This document shows, in pieces, positions 34,250 to 43,210 of a DNA stretch of 64,000 nt. Origin of the DNA: Oscillatoriales cyanobacterium PMM_0080 (lineage in GTDB: Bacteria; Cyanobacteriota; Cyanobacteriia; Cyanobacteriales; Microcoleaceae); the NCBI GenBank assembly GCA_949127775.1, contig CASBQF010000019.1:1-64000 (forward strand). Direction: 5' to 3'. The notes under the pieces are model-generated. The model did not search any database. It worked only from the letters and a program-made list of their open reading frames with translations, and was not told the origin of the DNA. A program made the translations under genes and the position numbers. The stretch's first letter is position 1; each line of letters starts with the position of its first letter.

Positions 34250-37012
34250 TCAACTGAATGAAGGGAGATTGATAGGCAGAACAACTGTAAATGTGGTTTT
34301 GCCTGGAACCGATTCAACTTCTATTTTACCGCGATGTTTGTCAATAATTTTTTTGACTATATCGAGCCCCAGACCGCTGCCTTCTCCGGGCGGTTTAGTT
34401 GTGAAGAAGGGAGCGAATATTTTGGGCATGACTTCTGGGGGAATTCCTGTTCCGCTATCGGTAACGCTGATTTTGATATCGTTGCCTTCCTGAACGATAT
34501 CTAGAGTTAATGTGCCTTGATTGTCCATTGCTTGCAGAGCGTTATGAATTAGATTTGTCCATACCTGATTTAGTTGGTCTACATAACATAGTACGGGCGG
34601 TATTTTGGGGAAATTTCGGTGTACTTCTACGCCGTGTTTTAGGTTGTTTTGATATAGGGTGAGTACGGTTTCTATGCCTTCAGTGATGTTAGACTGAACC
34701 ATCGTTTCTGATGAGTCGTAACGGGCGTAGGTTTTCAGGGCAAAGACGACTTTAGAAGCTCGATCGGCTGCGGTGTTAATTATTTGGGTTCCTCGCTGGA
34801 TTTCGGAGAGTTTGTAAGCTATTTCTAGGATGCGATCGCGATCGACCTTTTGCAGCAGAGACAGAAAATCGTCAGCCTCGTAAATTCCCATATCCACCAA
34901 GGTGTCGGCGATATCATCCGCTTCGTCAATGTCTCGATCTTCGAGTTGACTAATCAAAGCCCGCTTTAACTTCCTTTCTTCTCTAGCTGTTAAAGTCATA
35001 TCTTTTTGTAGCGAACGATACATTAGTTCGCCGAAATTTTCAGATTCTGCGGGGGAAAGCGACTGAAAAAGTGAGGGTAAGTTGGTGAGAGTTTGACCCA
35101 AAAATGTAGTCATAGTTCCAGCGCTCGATCGAATTGCACCCAACGGAGTATTCAATTCGTGAGCAACTCCGGCGACTAATTGACCTAAAGCTGCCATTTT
35201 TTCGGATTGAATCAGCTCTTCCTGAGTGGTTTGCAGGTTTTCTAGTGCTGTTTTGAGCTCTTGCGTCCTTTCGGCGACTTGGACTTCGAGAGTGCGGTTG
35301 TATTCCGCTACCAATTTTTCGGCTTGTTTGCGTTGAGTGATGTCTGCAAAAGCTGAGATCGCATAACTCACATTTCCTTTGTCATCATAGATGGGCGTGC
35401 CCCAAACCTCGATCGGAATAATCTTGTCTGGCTGGCGAATTTCCATATCATCAACATTAATACTATCCCCTTTAAAAGCATTGATAATTGGATCTTTTTC
35501 AGCCGGATAAATTTCGTTGCTACCTGCAAGATAAATTTGATAAGTCTCGCGAATTTCGTCAGAAGTAGTAGCGATGATACCTTTACCTAATAAATCCTGA
35601 GCGCGAGAATTAACATAATAAGGTTTGCCGCTCGAATCGGCGACAAATATCCCCACTGGGACGGCTTCTAAAATTTGATTGAGCCGACTTTCACTCTCAG
35701 ACAATTCGGCATTCAGAGCTTGCATTTCTGTAAAAGACACTTGTAGTTGTGTCGCCATACTATTAAATGAGTTTGCCAGTTCACCGACTTCATCGTCGCG
35801 GTTAATTATGACACTTTTGCCCCATTCACCTTGAGCAATATTTTTAGCAGCATGGTTCAAAGATAAAATCGGTTTTGTCACCCATCTTGCCGTAATAATG
35901 CCAACAATTATCGCCGCTATCGAAGCAGCAGCGCATAACAAAATTGTCGTCGTATTATTGGCATTAATTTGTGCCATAAAATCCGCTTCTGGCACAACTA
36001 CTACAATCAACCAATCCAATCCTTTGTCATCTTGCCAAGGCAGAACTTGTAAAAATTGTTTCTTACCCTGAACGTCAAATTCTAGCGATTGCGAAGTTTT
36101 CAGAGATTGAAACTCGTTAAAATTGGCTGCTAAATATTTAGCCGTGGTTTTAGTGAAAGTATTTTCACTATCAATTGCTTTAACTCGTTCGGCTCCATAG
36201 TCTTTGTTGACTGCATGATACGGTGTTTCTCCTGTGGAAGTTGCGACCAACATTCCCGATCGTTCGACAATAAAAACTTGTCCAGTTTCGCCAATTTTCA
36301 AGTTTTGGAGAAACTTACCAATGGTGGACAAATTAATATTAGTTAGTAGCACACCTTGCAATTTGCCTTGTTTGTCGTAGAAAGGCATGGATGCACCGAG
36401 ATAAGCCGTGATACCTGCTGTATTCGGATAAATCTGACTCCAAGTAGGTTTGCCAGCAGCTACCGCAGCTTTGTACCACGGGCGAGTGCGCGGATCGAAA
36501 TTAGTTTTGTTGTTTAATAATTGACCGACTTCGCCGGATTTATTGGTAGCATAGGTGCGAAAATCATACTTACTTGCTGCTGTCGATATTCTCAAAGTCA
36601 GGGAGCCGTTATCGAGCCTTTCGGCGCCTAAGTTGTCTCTTTGTTCTAAACCTAAACCCGTAAAGGTGAGGGTGTCAAATATCTGAAGCTGCCGCCAAAA
36701 ATGACGCTGTAAAATAGGTAAATCTTGCAGGTTCAGGGTTCCGAGTTCGATCGCCGTAGCATTGATTTGGTTAACCTGATGGGGTACAGTCAGGTAAGTA
36801 CCCAGATTCTGTTCGACGCGGCTACCTACTTCTGCCATTAGTCGATCGGCAATTTCGTTGACTGCCTTTTGTCCGTTTTTAAACGAGAGATATCCTACGA
36901 GTCCCACCGTCGCAAAAATTTGCAAGACGAAGGGAACTATCAAAACTGTTCGCAGGGTTCGGGATCGAACAGTTTTGGCTGCTAAGGGGCCAGTAGATTC
37001 GGTTTGGTTCAC
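34250..37012 (-). CDS. Membrane sensor histidine kinase (module A)
   Basis: A 920-residue paralogue of the kinase at 25704-28481 with the same order: membrane segment, ~300-residue Cache-like sensor (DPRTRPWYKAAVAAGKPTWS), second membrane segment, HAMP, PAS (ILEAVPVGIFVADSSGKPYY), phospho-His in GQLVAGVAHELNTPLGAIRS (about 616) and ATPase with FFTTKPPGEGSGLGLD. The sensor region differs most, so ligands probably differ. The start is a GTG at 37012. The upstream codons in the same frame read SNIKV, matching the paralogue's N-terminus after its ATG, but no ATG is found there. Confidence 0.9.
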   Translation of the reverse strand: MNQTESTGPLAAKTVRSRTLRTVLIVPFVLQIFATVGLVGYLSFKNGQKAVNEIADRLMAEVGSRVEQNLGTYLTVPHQVNQINATAIELGTLNLQDLPILQRHFWRQLQIFDTLTFTGLGLEQRDNLGAERLDNGSLTLRISTAASKYDFRTYATNKSGEVGQLLNNKTNFDPRTRPWYKAAVAAGKPTWSQIYPNTAGITAYLGASMPFYDKQGKLQGVLLTNINLSTIGKFLQNLKIGETGQVFIVERSGMLVATSTGETPYHAVNKDYGAERVKAIDSENTFTKTTAKYLAANFNEFQSLKTSQSLEFDVQGKKQFLQVLPWQDDKGLDWLIVVVVPEADFMAQINANNTTTILLCAAASIAAIIVGIITARWVTKPILSLNHAAKNIAQGEWGKSVIINRDDEVGELANSFNSMATQLQVSFTEMQALNAELSESESRLNQILEAVPVGIFVADSSGKPYYVNSRAQDLLGKGIIATTSDEIRETYQIYLAGSNEIYPAEKDPIINAFKGDSINVDDMEIRQPDKIIPIEVWGTPIYDDKGNVSYAISAFADITQRKQAEKLVAEYNRTLEVQVAERTQELKTALENLQTTQEELIQSEKMAALGQLVAGVAHELNTPLGAIRSSAGTMTTFLGQTLTNLPSLFQSLSPAESENFGELMYRSLQKDMTLTAREERKLKRALISQLEDRDIDEADDIADTLVDMGIYEADDFLSLLQKVDRDRILEIAYKLSEIQRGTQIINTAADRASKVVFALKTYARYDSSETMVQSNITEGIETVLTLYQNNLKHGVEVHRNFPKIPPVLCYVDQLNQVWTNLIHNALQAMDNQGTLTLDIVQEGNDIKISVTDSGTGIPPEVMPKIFAPFFTTKPPGEGSGLGLDIVKKIIDKHRGKIEVESVPGKTTFTVVLPINLPSFS

Positions 37013-37139
37013 AACTTTAATATTTGATAATATAGCAGGAAGTTCGGCAACGGATTTTGTAACGGATGTAACGGATGTTAGTAAGAAGGCGAAGCTGAGC
37101 GGGTAACAAAATGGAAGAAGAAAGATGTAACAATCGTAG

Positions 37140-37282
37140 GGTGCACACTAGACCTCTTGCAAAAATAGCTAGGACGGGCTATCCGGCCCATCCCACAAAA
37201 AATTTTTTCTTGTGGAATGGGCCGGATAGCCCGTTCCAAAATTTGATTAAAAGGACTTTTGCAATCTTGTCTACTGCACACC
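37140..37282. repeat. Composite palindromic element with a 28-bp stem
   Basis: The inner stem is ACGGGCTATCCGGCCCAT (from 37174) with its counterpart ATGGGCCGGATAGCCCGT (to 37234); the full arms, 37171-37198 and 37210-37237, match with a few differences. The outer ends are GGTGCACACTAGAC (37140) and GTCTACTGCACACC (37269-37282). Between convergent reading and upstream ends it may also attenuate transcription into the kinase promoter region. Confidence 0.65.
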
Positions 37283-37327
37283 TTACCCCGACGGACACCA
37301 TAAAGATCGATCGATTGCAAGTCCTAA

Positions 37328-39586
37328 CTAAGTCAGTCGTTGCGAAGTCACCCGCCGAATCGCCACCACCGCAGGTTGAGGCGGATTGTTAACTTTTTTC
37401 CCCGGCCAATTAGAGCCTACAGGCACTTTTCGAGTCTGCATAAACTCCTTACCATCAATAGTTTTCATGGCTAGATTGCGGTTGTCTGCTGCCATATCCT
37501 TCCGCATTCCGTTGACTTCTCCCGGATGCTGAATCGCCAAAAACAAAGTTTTTTCATCCTCTGTAAAAAATGGCCCAGTAGTTTCGCATTCCATCGGCCC
37601 AATTCCAAACAAGAAAGCCTCGCCAGCACTCGGGCCAGAAGCGGGTAAAAACCAAATTGCATTGTTGCCGTACAAACCGCGTAAACTAGACTGGCTAATC
37701 GGTTTTCTATCCTTATCAACTCGGCCAGCAGCAACAGCCCCATTGAGTTTGTCGGAAGACATATCATTAACCATCCAAACATTGCCGCTCTTATCAATTA
37801 CCAAATTATCGGGATTAGCAAAACCCAACCCACCCTCAGCCGGTTCGCCGCCCGTCGCAAACATTTTCCACTGAAAACTCATCGCAGACGGCTCGTTACC
37901 ATCTTCAACTAAGCGCATAATCCAGCCGTATTCGTAAGGTTTACCGTCCTTACCTTTAAAAATTCGTAAATCTGGGCCGCCATCGGTGTCGCTTGCAGAA
38001 CCGGAAGTAAAGGCAATGTAGAGAGAACCGTCAGGAGCAATTTCGGTATCTTCGGGACGAGCAGTGCAAGTAGCTCCTGCCGCACTTGCGGCATAATGAG
38101 CGTCTATTAAAATTGCGCCTTGTTTTTCATTAGCTGTACCTTCATATAAATCGTCTAAAGTCTTAAATTTCTTTTTGAAAGCAACTGCTGCTGCATCTTT
38201 TTCTACTTTGAAAAAACCGCCTTCGGGCCGCTGTGGCAAATTAATTATTCCGCCTGCGTGAATGCTAGGTAAATCTGGATTGACAGGGGTGTCAGTTTTT
38301 AAGGCAATCCACTTACCGGTGCCGTCAGCATTGAATTTGGCAGCATAAAGCATTCCGTCTGTCAATAGTTTAGAATTAGCTTTATCCTTGGGGTCTTTAA
38401 CTGCGTCTTTGCTGACGAATTTGTAAATATGTCCGCTGCGTCGATCGCACCCAGAGTAAAATGCTAATGGTTTGTTTGCAACCACTCGAATACCGACGGC
38501 TTCGTGGCGGTAGCGTCCGAGCCAAGTGTGTTTGGTGCCGTAGTCGGTGGGGTTAGCGGGGTCTACTTCAACCATCCAGCCGTATTTATTCCCCGCTAAG
38601 CCGAAGACATTGCCCAAACCGCCAATTTCTTCGGCATCGATGTAGAAGTTTTTCTTGCTTGGATCGAAAGATGTACCGTCGGCAAATACAGGTTCCGGCA
38701 CGAAATTCTGGATGTTTTCTTCAGCACTAAAAACCGTTCCCCAAGGCGTTGTCCCGCCCGCACAGTTGTTAAAAGTGCCGATGATTTTGTCGCCCAACTT
38801 GTCTAGGTAGCCTTTACCTTTTTTGTTGAATACAGCTACTGCTGGGCCGGTGGATTTCAGGTAGCGCCCGTCTTCTAGCCCGGAAATGCCAGTGATTCGG
38901 CGATCGGCTGGAGAATTGGTTCTTACCCATTTGCCGTCATCGTTTCTGATCACAGAAATTACTCCAATGCCCACGTCAATTAATGCTGCTTTGGCTACTT
39001 CACGAACCATTTTGGCGATCGGGTCTTTTTGGGGCACAGCAAAGACATTAATTCCGGCTTTTCCGGCGGGCGTAACTGCCTCTTCTAGCTCAGCAAAAGG
39101 CAGAGATTTGCCAATGACTTTTTGATAAGTTTGAATCCAAGGCTTGGCGCTGATGTACTCGAAATTAACTGTCAACAATCCCTCACCTTTGCCAGTTTCT
39201 ACAAAGGAGAGATAGTCATTGTTGTAGCCGAAGTGAGAATCGCCTACTTTGTCTCCCCAAGCAGCTATGATATCGTAGGTAAAGCCTTCTGGAAGTACGA
39301 GGTCGTCTGCTACTTCATAGGCGCTGAAAGCTTGCGCTTGCTGCTGAGCGGATGCGGTGCTAATGGGGATTAATTTTCCGGCTTCTGCTACGGCGCTGCT
39401 AGTTGGCAAAGGTATCGGCCCTTTGACTGGTTTGAAGTTGATGCCTCCTGCAATATTTTCCGCATCTTTCGCAGAATTAGCACCATCTGAGAAGGGCATG
39501 GAAAATTTTTGTTGGCAAGAATTGAGGGCAACACTACCTGCTGTTGCACCCAAGAAAAGTAGGAATTCTCGACGCTTGATAGTCAT
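37328..39586 (-). CDS. PhoX-type (DUF839) alkaline phosphatase, Tat-exported
   Basis: A 752-residue secreted phosphatase of the PhoX family, which uses calcium and iron to release phosphate from organic esters. The N-terminus is a twin-arginine signal (TIKRREFLLFLGATAGSVAL) followed by LNSC, which could be a lipobox. Family features include FEYISAKPWIQTY-type N-terminal blade sequence, NNCAGGTTPWGTVFSAEENI, HEAVGIRVV, and IAPDGSLYIAFTSGSASDTD. Full length. A Pho-box-like array lies ~93-138 bases upstream, and an OmpR-type regulator is the next gene, both consistent with phosphate-starvation control, though the specific regulator is inferred. Confidence 0.88.
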   Translation of the reverse strand: MTIKRREFLLFLGATAGSVALNSCQQKFSMPFSDGANSAKDAENIAGGINFKPVKGPIPLPTSSAVAEAGKLIPISTASAQQQAQAFSAYEVADDLVLPEGFTYDIIAAWGDKVGDSHFGYNNDYLSFVETGKGEGLLTVNFEYISAKPWIQTYQKVIGKSLPFAELEEAVTPAGKAGINVFAVPQKDPIAKMVREVAKAALIDVGIGVISVIRNDDGKWVRTNSPADRRITGISGLEDGRYLKSTGPAVAVFNKKGKGYLDKLGDKIIGTFNNCAGGTTPWGTVFSAEENIQNFVPEPVFADGTSFDPSKKNFYIDAEEIGGLGNVFGLAGNKYGWMVEVDPANPTDYGTKHTWLGRYRHEAVGIRVVANKPLAFYSGCDRRSGHIYKFVSKDAVKDPKDKANSKLLTDGMLYAAKFNADGTGKWIALKTDTPVNPDLPSIHAGGIINLPQRPEGGFFKVEKDAAAVAFKKKFKTLDDLYEGTANEKQGAILIDAHYAASAAGATCTARPEDTEIAPDGSLYIAFTSGSASDTDGGPDLRIFKGKDGKPYEYGWIMRLVEDGNEPSAMSFQWKMFATGGEPAEGGLGFANPDNLVIDKSGNVWMVNDMSSDKLNGAVAAGRVDKDRKPISQSSLRGLYGNNAIWFLPASGPSAGEAFLFGIGPMECETTGPFFTEDEKTLFLAIQHPGEVNGMRKDMAADNRNLAMKTIDGKEFMQTRKVPVGSNWPGKKVNNPPQPAVVAIRRVTSQRLT

Positions 39587-39678
39587 AGTTCATTCAGTTA
39601 ACAGTTGACAGTTGACAGTTGACAAAAGAAGGAAGAGGATTGGATTAATGAATAGTCTGATTTGAAGTTCTCCTTAAA

Positions 39679-39724
39679 AGGTAAAGGCTTTAAACCAATT
39701 GTTTATGGTAAAAAATTGGTTAAC
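39679..39724 (-). promoter_or_regulatory. Pho-box-like direct repeats upstream of the phosphatase gene
   Basis: On the minus strand GTTAACCA (39724-39717) and TTTTACCA (39713-39706) are spaced exactly 11 bases apart, the 8+3 periodicity of cyanobacterial Pho boxes (consensus near CTTAACCT). CTTTACCT at 39686-39679 is a third match but out of phase. They lie 93-138 bases before the start codon, on the coding strand. Confidence 0.45.
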
Positions 39725-40085
39725 GACTGAGCATCCGCAGGTTCAAAACTAAATTGATTGTAAGTTTTTTTGAATCTGGGGGCGAGAAATGTCTTTTTGC
39801 TTTCTCTACGGGGTCAACTTCCCCTCCTCGCGCTCAAACCCCAATCTCTCACCTTTTGTAACACAAGTTGCTCGACTTAAGTATATATCCCGATCGTTGG
39901 AGAGTCGATCGTACCCAAAATTTGCGTAAAAATAACTAGACTAGCTGGATATGATTGTATCATATCGTTTCCGGTTGCATCAGAATGACAAGCGAGGAAA
40001 CAGCACGCGCCCTTGGACTACAATTAATCTGGCGCGCCAGAAACGGCATCTTGAGTGTCCTGATTCAGTAATATTAATTGCGGGC

Positions 40086-40168
40086 TTTGCTGATTTGAAG
40101 TATGAATTGCCCCTACTCTAAATTTCAGGGATTGCCTTCGCTAGGTGAATCATACCTAAATTCAGCAA
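40086..40168. mobile_element. Short relative of the GGCGTTGCTGA miniature element
   Basis: TTTGCTGATTTGAAGTATG at the left and CCTAAATTCAGCAA at the right are the ends seen at 3623-3749. The interior keeps only one arm of that element's hairpin (GAATTGCCCCTACTCTAAATTT, then a shared GATTGCCTTCGCTAGGTGA). It appears to be an internal-deletion derivative. Confidence 0.6.
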
Positions 40169-40347
40169 CTAATTGCGACCCTACACAACTAGACATCGAC
40201 CATATTTCTTGTCGAATAGGCTTTCGAGCCTGTTCAAAATTTGCTTTTCTGAAGATTTCTACTGCACATACAAATAAGGACACAACAGTGTTGTGTCCCT
40301 ACGTCAGATTTAACTGCAAATTGCACCCCTAGAACTAATCTAAAAAT

Positions 40348-41088
40348 TTAACCAAATCGATAGCCGAATCCGCGTACTGTAATGATGTAGTCCGGTTGGC
40401 TCGGATCGATTTCCAATTTTTCGCGCAGCCAGCGGATGTGAACATCAACTGTTTTGCTGTCTCCGATAAAATCTTGACCCCAAATTTTTTCCAGCAATTG
40501 ATCGCGAGACCAAACTCGCCGGGGATTACTCATAAATAGTTCTAGTAAGCGAAACTGTTTAGGAGAAAATTTCACTTCAATGCCGCGAACCAATACGCGG
40601 CATTCTTCAGGATACAGAGTTATGCCCTTATATTGCAGCATCATCGGTTCTGGTAACTGACCGAGGCGTTGGCGACGCATCAGCGCCCGACAGCGGGCGA
40701 TAAACTCCCGCATTCCAAAAGGCTTGGTGAGATAATCATCTGATCCGGCTTCTAGATAAAAAGCGCAATTGTTCGCACTTCCTCTAGCACCGATAATCAA
40801 AATAGGTACGGGATTTCCTTGATGCCGTAACATCCGACACAGATCCAAACCGTTGATTGAATCCATAATTAACAGGTTAAACCCAAATTCACCGTGGTAT
40901 GACGAGGAAGTCTGCACAGGGGGCAGAGCGTTGCGCCCGTCGCTAGTAACCACCACCTCATAGCCCTGTTCTTTCAGGGCTAAAGCTAGCATTTCGCGCA
41001 ACAGGTCTTCACCTTCCAATAACAGGATGCGGCCGACTTGTCCAACAGCCAGCCTTGAAGGACTTTCGCTTAATTCAGCAGAAAACAT
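40348..41088 (-). CDS. OmpR/PhoB-family response regulator with atypical receiver
   Basis: A 246-residue regulator. The receiver (about 18-130) begins RILLLEGEDLLREMLALAL, where the usual Asp-Asp pair is Glu-Gly-Glu-Asp. The phospho-acceptor region is LLIMDSINGLDLCRML, the Thr position is replaced (ILIIGARGS) and the Lys is kept (YLTKPF). The winged-helix output is canonical: FSPKQFRLLELFMSNP, VWSRDQLLEKIWG and VDVHIRWLREKLE, ending TVRGFGYRFG. It lies upstream of the PhoX-type gene on the same strand, 760 bases away, so a phosphate-related role is suggested by position only. It is not confidently any named cyanobacterial regulator. Confidence 0.87.
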   Translation of the reverse strand: MFSAELSESPSRLAVGQVGRILLLEGEDLLREMLALALKEQGYEVVVTSDGRNALPPVQTSSSYHGEFGFNLLIMDSINGLDLCRMLRHQGNPVPILIIGARGSANNCAFYLEAGSDDYLTKPFGMREFIARCRALMRRQRLGQLPEPMMLQYKGITLYPEECRVLVRGIEVKFSPKQFRLLELFMSNPRRVWSRDQLLEKIWGQDFIGDSKTVDVHIRWLREKLEIDPSQPDYIITVRGFGYRFG

Positions 41089-41864
41089 AAATATCAGTGG
41101 GAGTTATGTTGGTATGTAGCTAGCGGGAGGTGCTTTCTTCAGTAGCTGAGGCACTCTCGCGCTGCGATCGCTTTTTATGAACGATCGACTATTCAATCAC
41201 TTATAATCTTTCACCAGTCCATCCGACAGACATACGCTCGACTGTTTCTACTTGCTCGTGCAAGAAATATAGCCGTTGAGCAGTTGCGATAGCTGCGCTG
41301 TCTGCCTCAGTCCAGGCGTTAGAAGCCTGGTCATTGTTAGGGGTCGGTATTACTTTGTAAAACATTGCCCGTTTTAAATTGACCAGGTAACCCCCAATTT
41401 ATGGGAGATGGCTTTATCGTACAGATAAAAGGTTATCAAAAGGTAAAGCTTTAGTAAATAAATGGTTAATTTATTTAAGAATCTATAATGTTGCTTTTCA
41501 AGTCTAACCGAACGCTACAGCTTTGTCAAAAGATACAATCTCGATCGGCTCTACGCTCCGAAACCAGGTAACTTGAAAAATATGGTGCTAAATTAACTAT
41601 AAATCTGGGAATCTGACGGGTTTTTGAGGAATAGTAGACTTCTTGGCCTTAGTCTTTGATTGATAGAACAACCGCAGATGTTAGGCAGATAAACACAGAT
41701 AAACGCAGATAATTTCAAGATATTTTGTGACTTATGCAAGAAGTTTAGTGTTTTGTGGGTTGGACGCGAGTGGGGACGATCGCACTAAAAGCAGATCGCC
41801 CTACAAATGACTTATTCCCGCTACGATCGACAATAGTAAGTGAAAATTCTATAAACTGCCTATA
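41089..41864. other. Intergenic region between divergent genes
   Basis: About 775 bases with no gene found. It contains the promoters of the divergent regulator and creatininase-family genes. The only repeats are a weak CCAGGCGTTAGAAGCCTGG hairpin (41314-41332) and an ACAGATAAACGCAGATAA simple motif near 41694-41712. Confidence 0.45.
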
Positions 41865-42611
41865 ATGTTGCTGCACTTGAGTACCTGGCCCGAAGTAGAA
41901 GCTTATCTAGAGAGCTCCCGAGGCATAATTATCCCGATCGGCTCCACCGAACAACACGGGCCCACCGGTTTAATCGGAACTGACGCCATTGCTGCTGAGG
42001 CGATCGGCCGCAGTGTCGGCGAAGCAGCCAATGCCTTAGTCGGGCCGACAATTAATGTCGGGATGGCTTTGCACCATACGAGCTTTCCTGGGAGCATCAG
42101 CCTCCGACCGCAGACGCTGATTCTGGTAATTAGGGATTATATCACATCTTTAGCAAAAGCGGGATTTGAGAAATACTTCTTTATTAACGGTCACGGTGGC
42201 AATATTGCGACGATGAAAGCAGCATTTTCCGAGACTTACGCGCATTTGTCGGACTTAAATGTACCAAATGCCGATCGAATCCAGTGTCAAATCGGCAACT
42301 GGTTCATGTGCGGTTCAGTCTACAAACTCGCCAAAGAATTGTACGGAAACCAAGAAGGTTCCCACGCCACCCCCAGCGAAATCGCCTTAACCCAGTACCT
42401 TTATCCAGAAGCAATCAAGCAAGCACCGCTTTCAGAAGAAGTTGCATCCGGGTACAAAATTTATAGTGCTGCTGACTTCCGCCGCCGATTTCCCGACGGG
42501 AGAATGGGTTCAAATCCAGCCTTAGCAACTCCCGAACATGGCCAGCAATTTCACGAATTAGCAGTCAAAGAATTGACTAATAATTATTTGGAGTTTTTGA
42601 ACTCAGATTAA
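41865..42611 (+). CDS. Creatininase-family amidohydrolase
   Basis: A 248-residue metal-dependent amidohydrolase of the creatininase/MftE/FAPy-deformylase group. Metal-site motifs are present: IIPIGSTEQHGPTGLIGTDA (Glu and His, about 22-41), GMALHHTSFPGSISLRP, FINGHGGNIATMKAAF (His/Gly/Asn, about 107-122) and GSHATPSEIALTQYLYPE with Glu. The substrate is not determined; family members act on creatinine, formamidopyrimidines or a redox-cofactor precursor peptide, and no mycofactocin genes are seen nearby. The start is the ATG at 41865. A hairpin follows the stop. Confidence 0.87.
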   Translation: MLLHLSTWPEVEAYLESSRGIIIPIGSTEQHGPTGLIGTDAIAAEAIGRSVGEAANALVGPTINVGMALHHTSFPGSISLRPQTLILVIRDYITSLAKAGFEKYFFINGHGGNIATMKAAFSETYAHLSDLNVPNADRIQCQIGNWFMCGSVYKLAKELYGNQEGSHATPSEIALTQYLYPEAIKQAPLSEEVASGYKIYSAADFRRRFPDGRMGSNPALATPEHGQQFHELAVKELTNNYLEFLNSD

Positions 42612-42626
42612 CCTTTTTGCCGATCG

Positions 42627-42647
42627 TTACCAGGAAGAGCCTGGTAA
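42627..42647 (+). terminator. Hairpin after the creatininase-family gene
   Basis: TTACCAGG (42627-42634) pairs with CCTGGTAA (42640-42647) around AAGAG, 15 bases after the stop. It has no clear T-run and overlaps the left end of the following element. Confidence 0.45.
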
Positions 42648-42783
42648 TATCGTTTCCGGTAGCGTCGAAATTATTAGCCAAAATTAGGAGACGGCAGTGC
42701 CGTGTCCCTACAATATTATTTTCGGTAGGGACACGGCACTGCCGTGTCCTCTATATCATTCCGATGCAACCGGATTTGATATA
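42647..42783. mobile_element. Inverted-repeat element (ATATCGTTTCCGGT ends)
   Basis: Left end ATATCGTTTCCGGTAGCGTC; right end reverse-complemented ATATCAAATCCGGTTGCATC. Inside, GACGGCAGTGCCGTGTCCCT (42690-42709) and AGGGACACGGCACTGCCGTG (42727-42746) form a long hairpin; the same ACGGCANTGCCGT core occurs at 51972-52037 and 53375-53397. A solo copy of one end is at 39963-39984. Non-coding; sits between two convergent genes. Confidence 0.6.
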
Positions 42784-42802
42784 ACGACCAAAAAAACTTG
42801 TT

Positions 42803-43144
42803 TTAAGCAGCGACTTCGGCTTCAGCTTCAGCTTCAGCTTCAGGTGCATCTGGAACATCTTGCTTGATCGTCAAATAGCGAATTACTTCTTCGCTCAGGC
42901 GCATCGCGCGCTCCATCGGAAAAATTGCAGCGCCGGGAGCTGTATAGTTCATTTGAACGTATACTCCGTCGCGGTGCTTGCCGATTTCGTAAGCCAAGCG
43001 ACGCTTGCCGCGGTGCTGAGTTTCGATATTTTCAGCACCTTGATCGCGCAAAATTGTTTGATATTTCGCGATCGCCTGGTCAGTCATTTCTTCACCCAAA
43101 TCTGGGCGCAGAATGTACATTGTTTCGTAAATAAACGGTTTCAT
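42803..43144 (-). CDS. rpsF: 30S ribosomal protein S6
   Basis: A 113-residue ribosomal protein S6, which binds the central domain of 16S rRNA with S18. The start [19 protein letters not shown], the middle [20 protein letters not shown] and YLTIKQD are typical. The C-terminus is an acidic low-complexity tail of alternating Glu-Ala residues ([12 protein letters not shown]). ATG at 43144, with GGGATTATTGCC upstream. Divergent from the ABC permease gene with 66 bases between starts. Confidence 0.96.
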   Translation of the reverse strand: MKPFIYETMYILRPDLGEEMTDQAIAKYQTILRDQGAENIETQHRGKRRLAYEIGKHRDGVYVQMNYTAPGAAIFPMERAMRLSEEVIRYLTIKQDVPDAPEAEAEAEAEVAA

Positions 43145-43210
43145 GGCAATAATCCCTTATGGACAAACAAGGCTTCTGATGAAGCAAGGACTTATTATCA
43201 TATCCCAACT

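Larger units (their letters stand above)
39587..40347. other. Upstream region of phoX-type gene, with repeats
   Basis: It holds a GTTGACA tandem (39600-39623) that overlaps the leader, the Pho-box-like repeats (39679-39724), a solo end of the CGTTTCCGGTTGCATC element (39963-39984) and a GTTGCTGAATT element (40086-40168). A GACACAACAGTGTTGTGTCC palindrome lies near 40280-40302. Confidence 0.5.

Noticed and set aside
41089-41864. Searched for a tRNA, riboswitch or small RNA in this long gap
   Set aside because: No cloverleaf, no T-loop GTTCGAnTC consensus in proper context and no terminator-like hairpin with a T-run was found.
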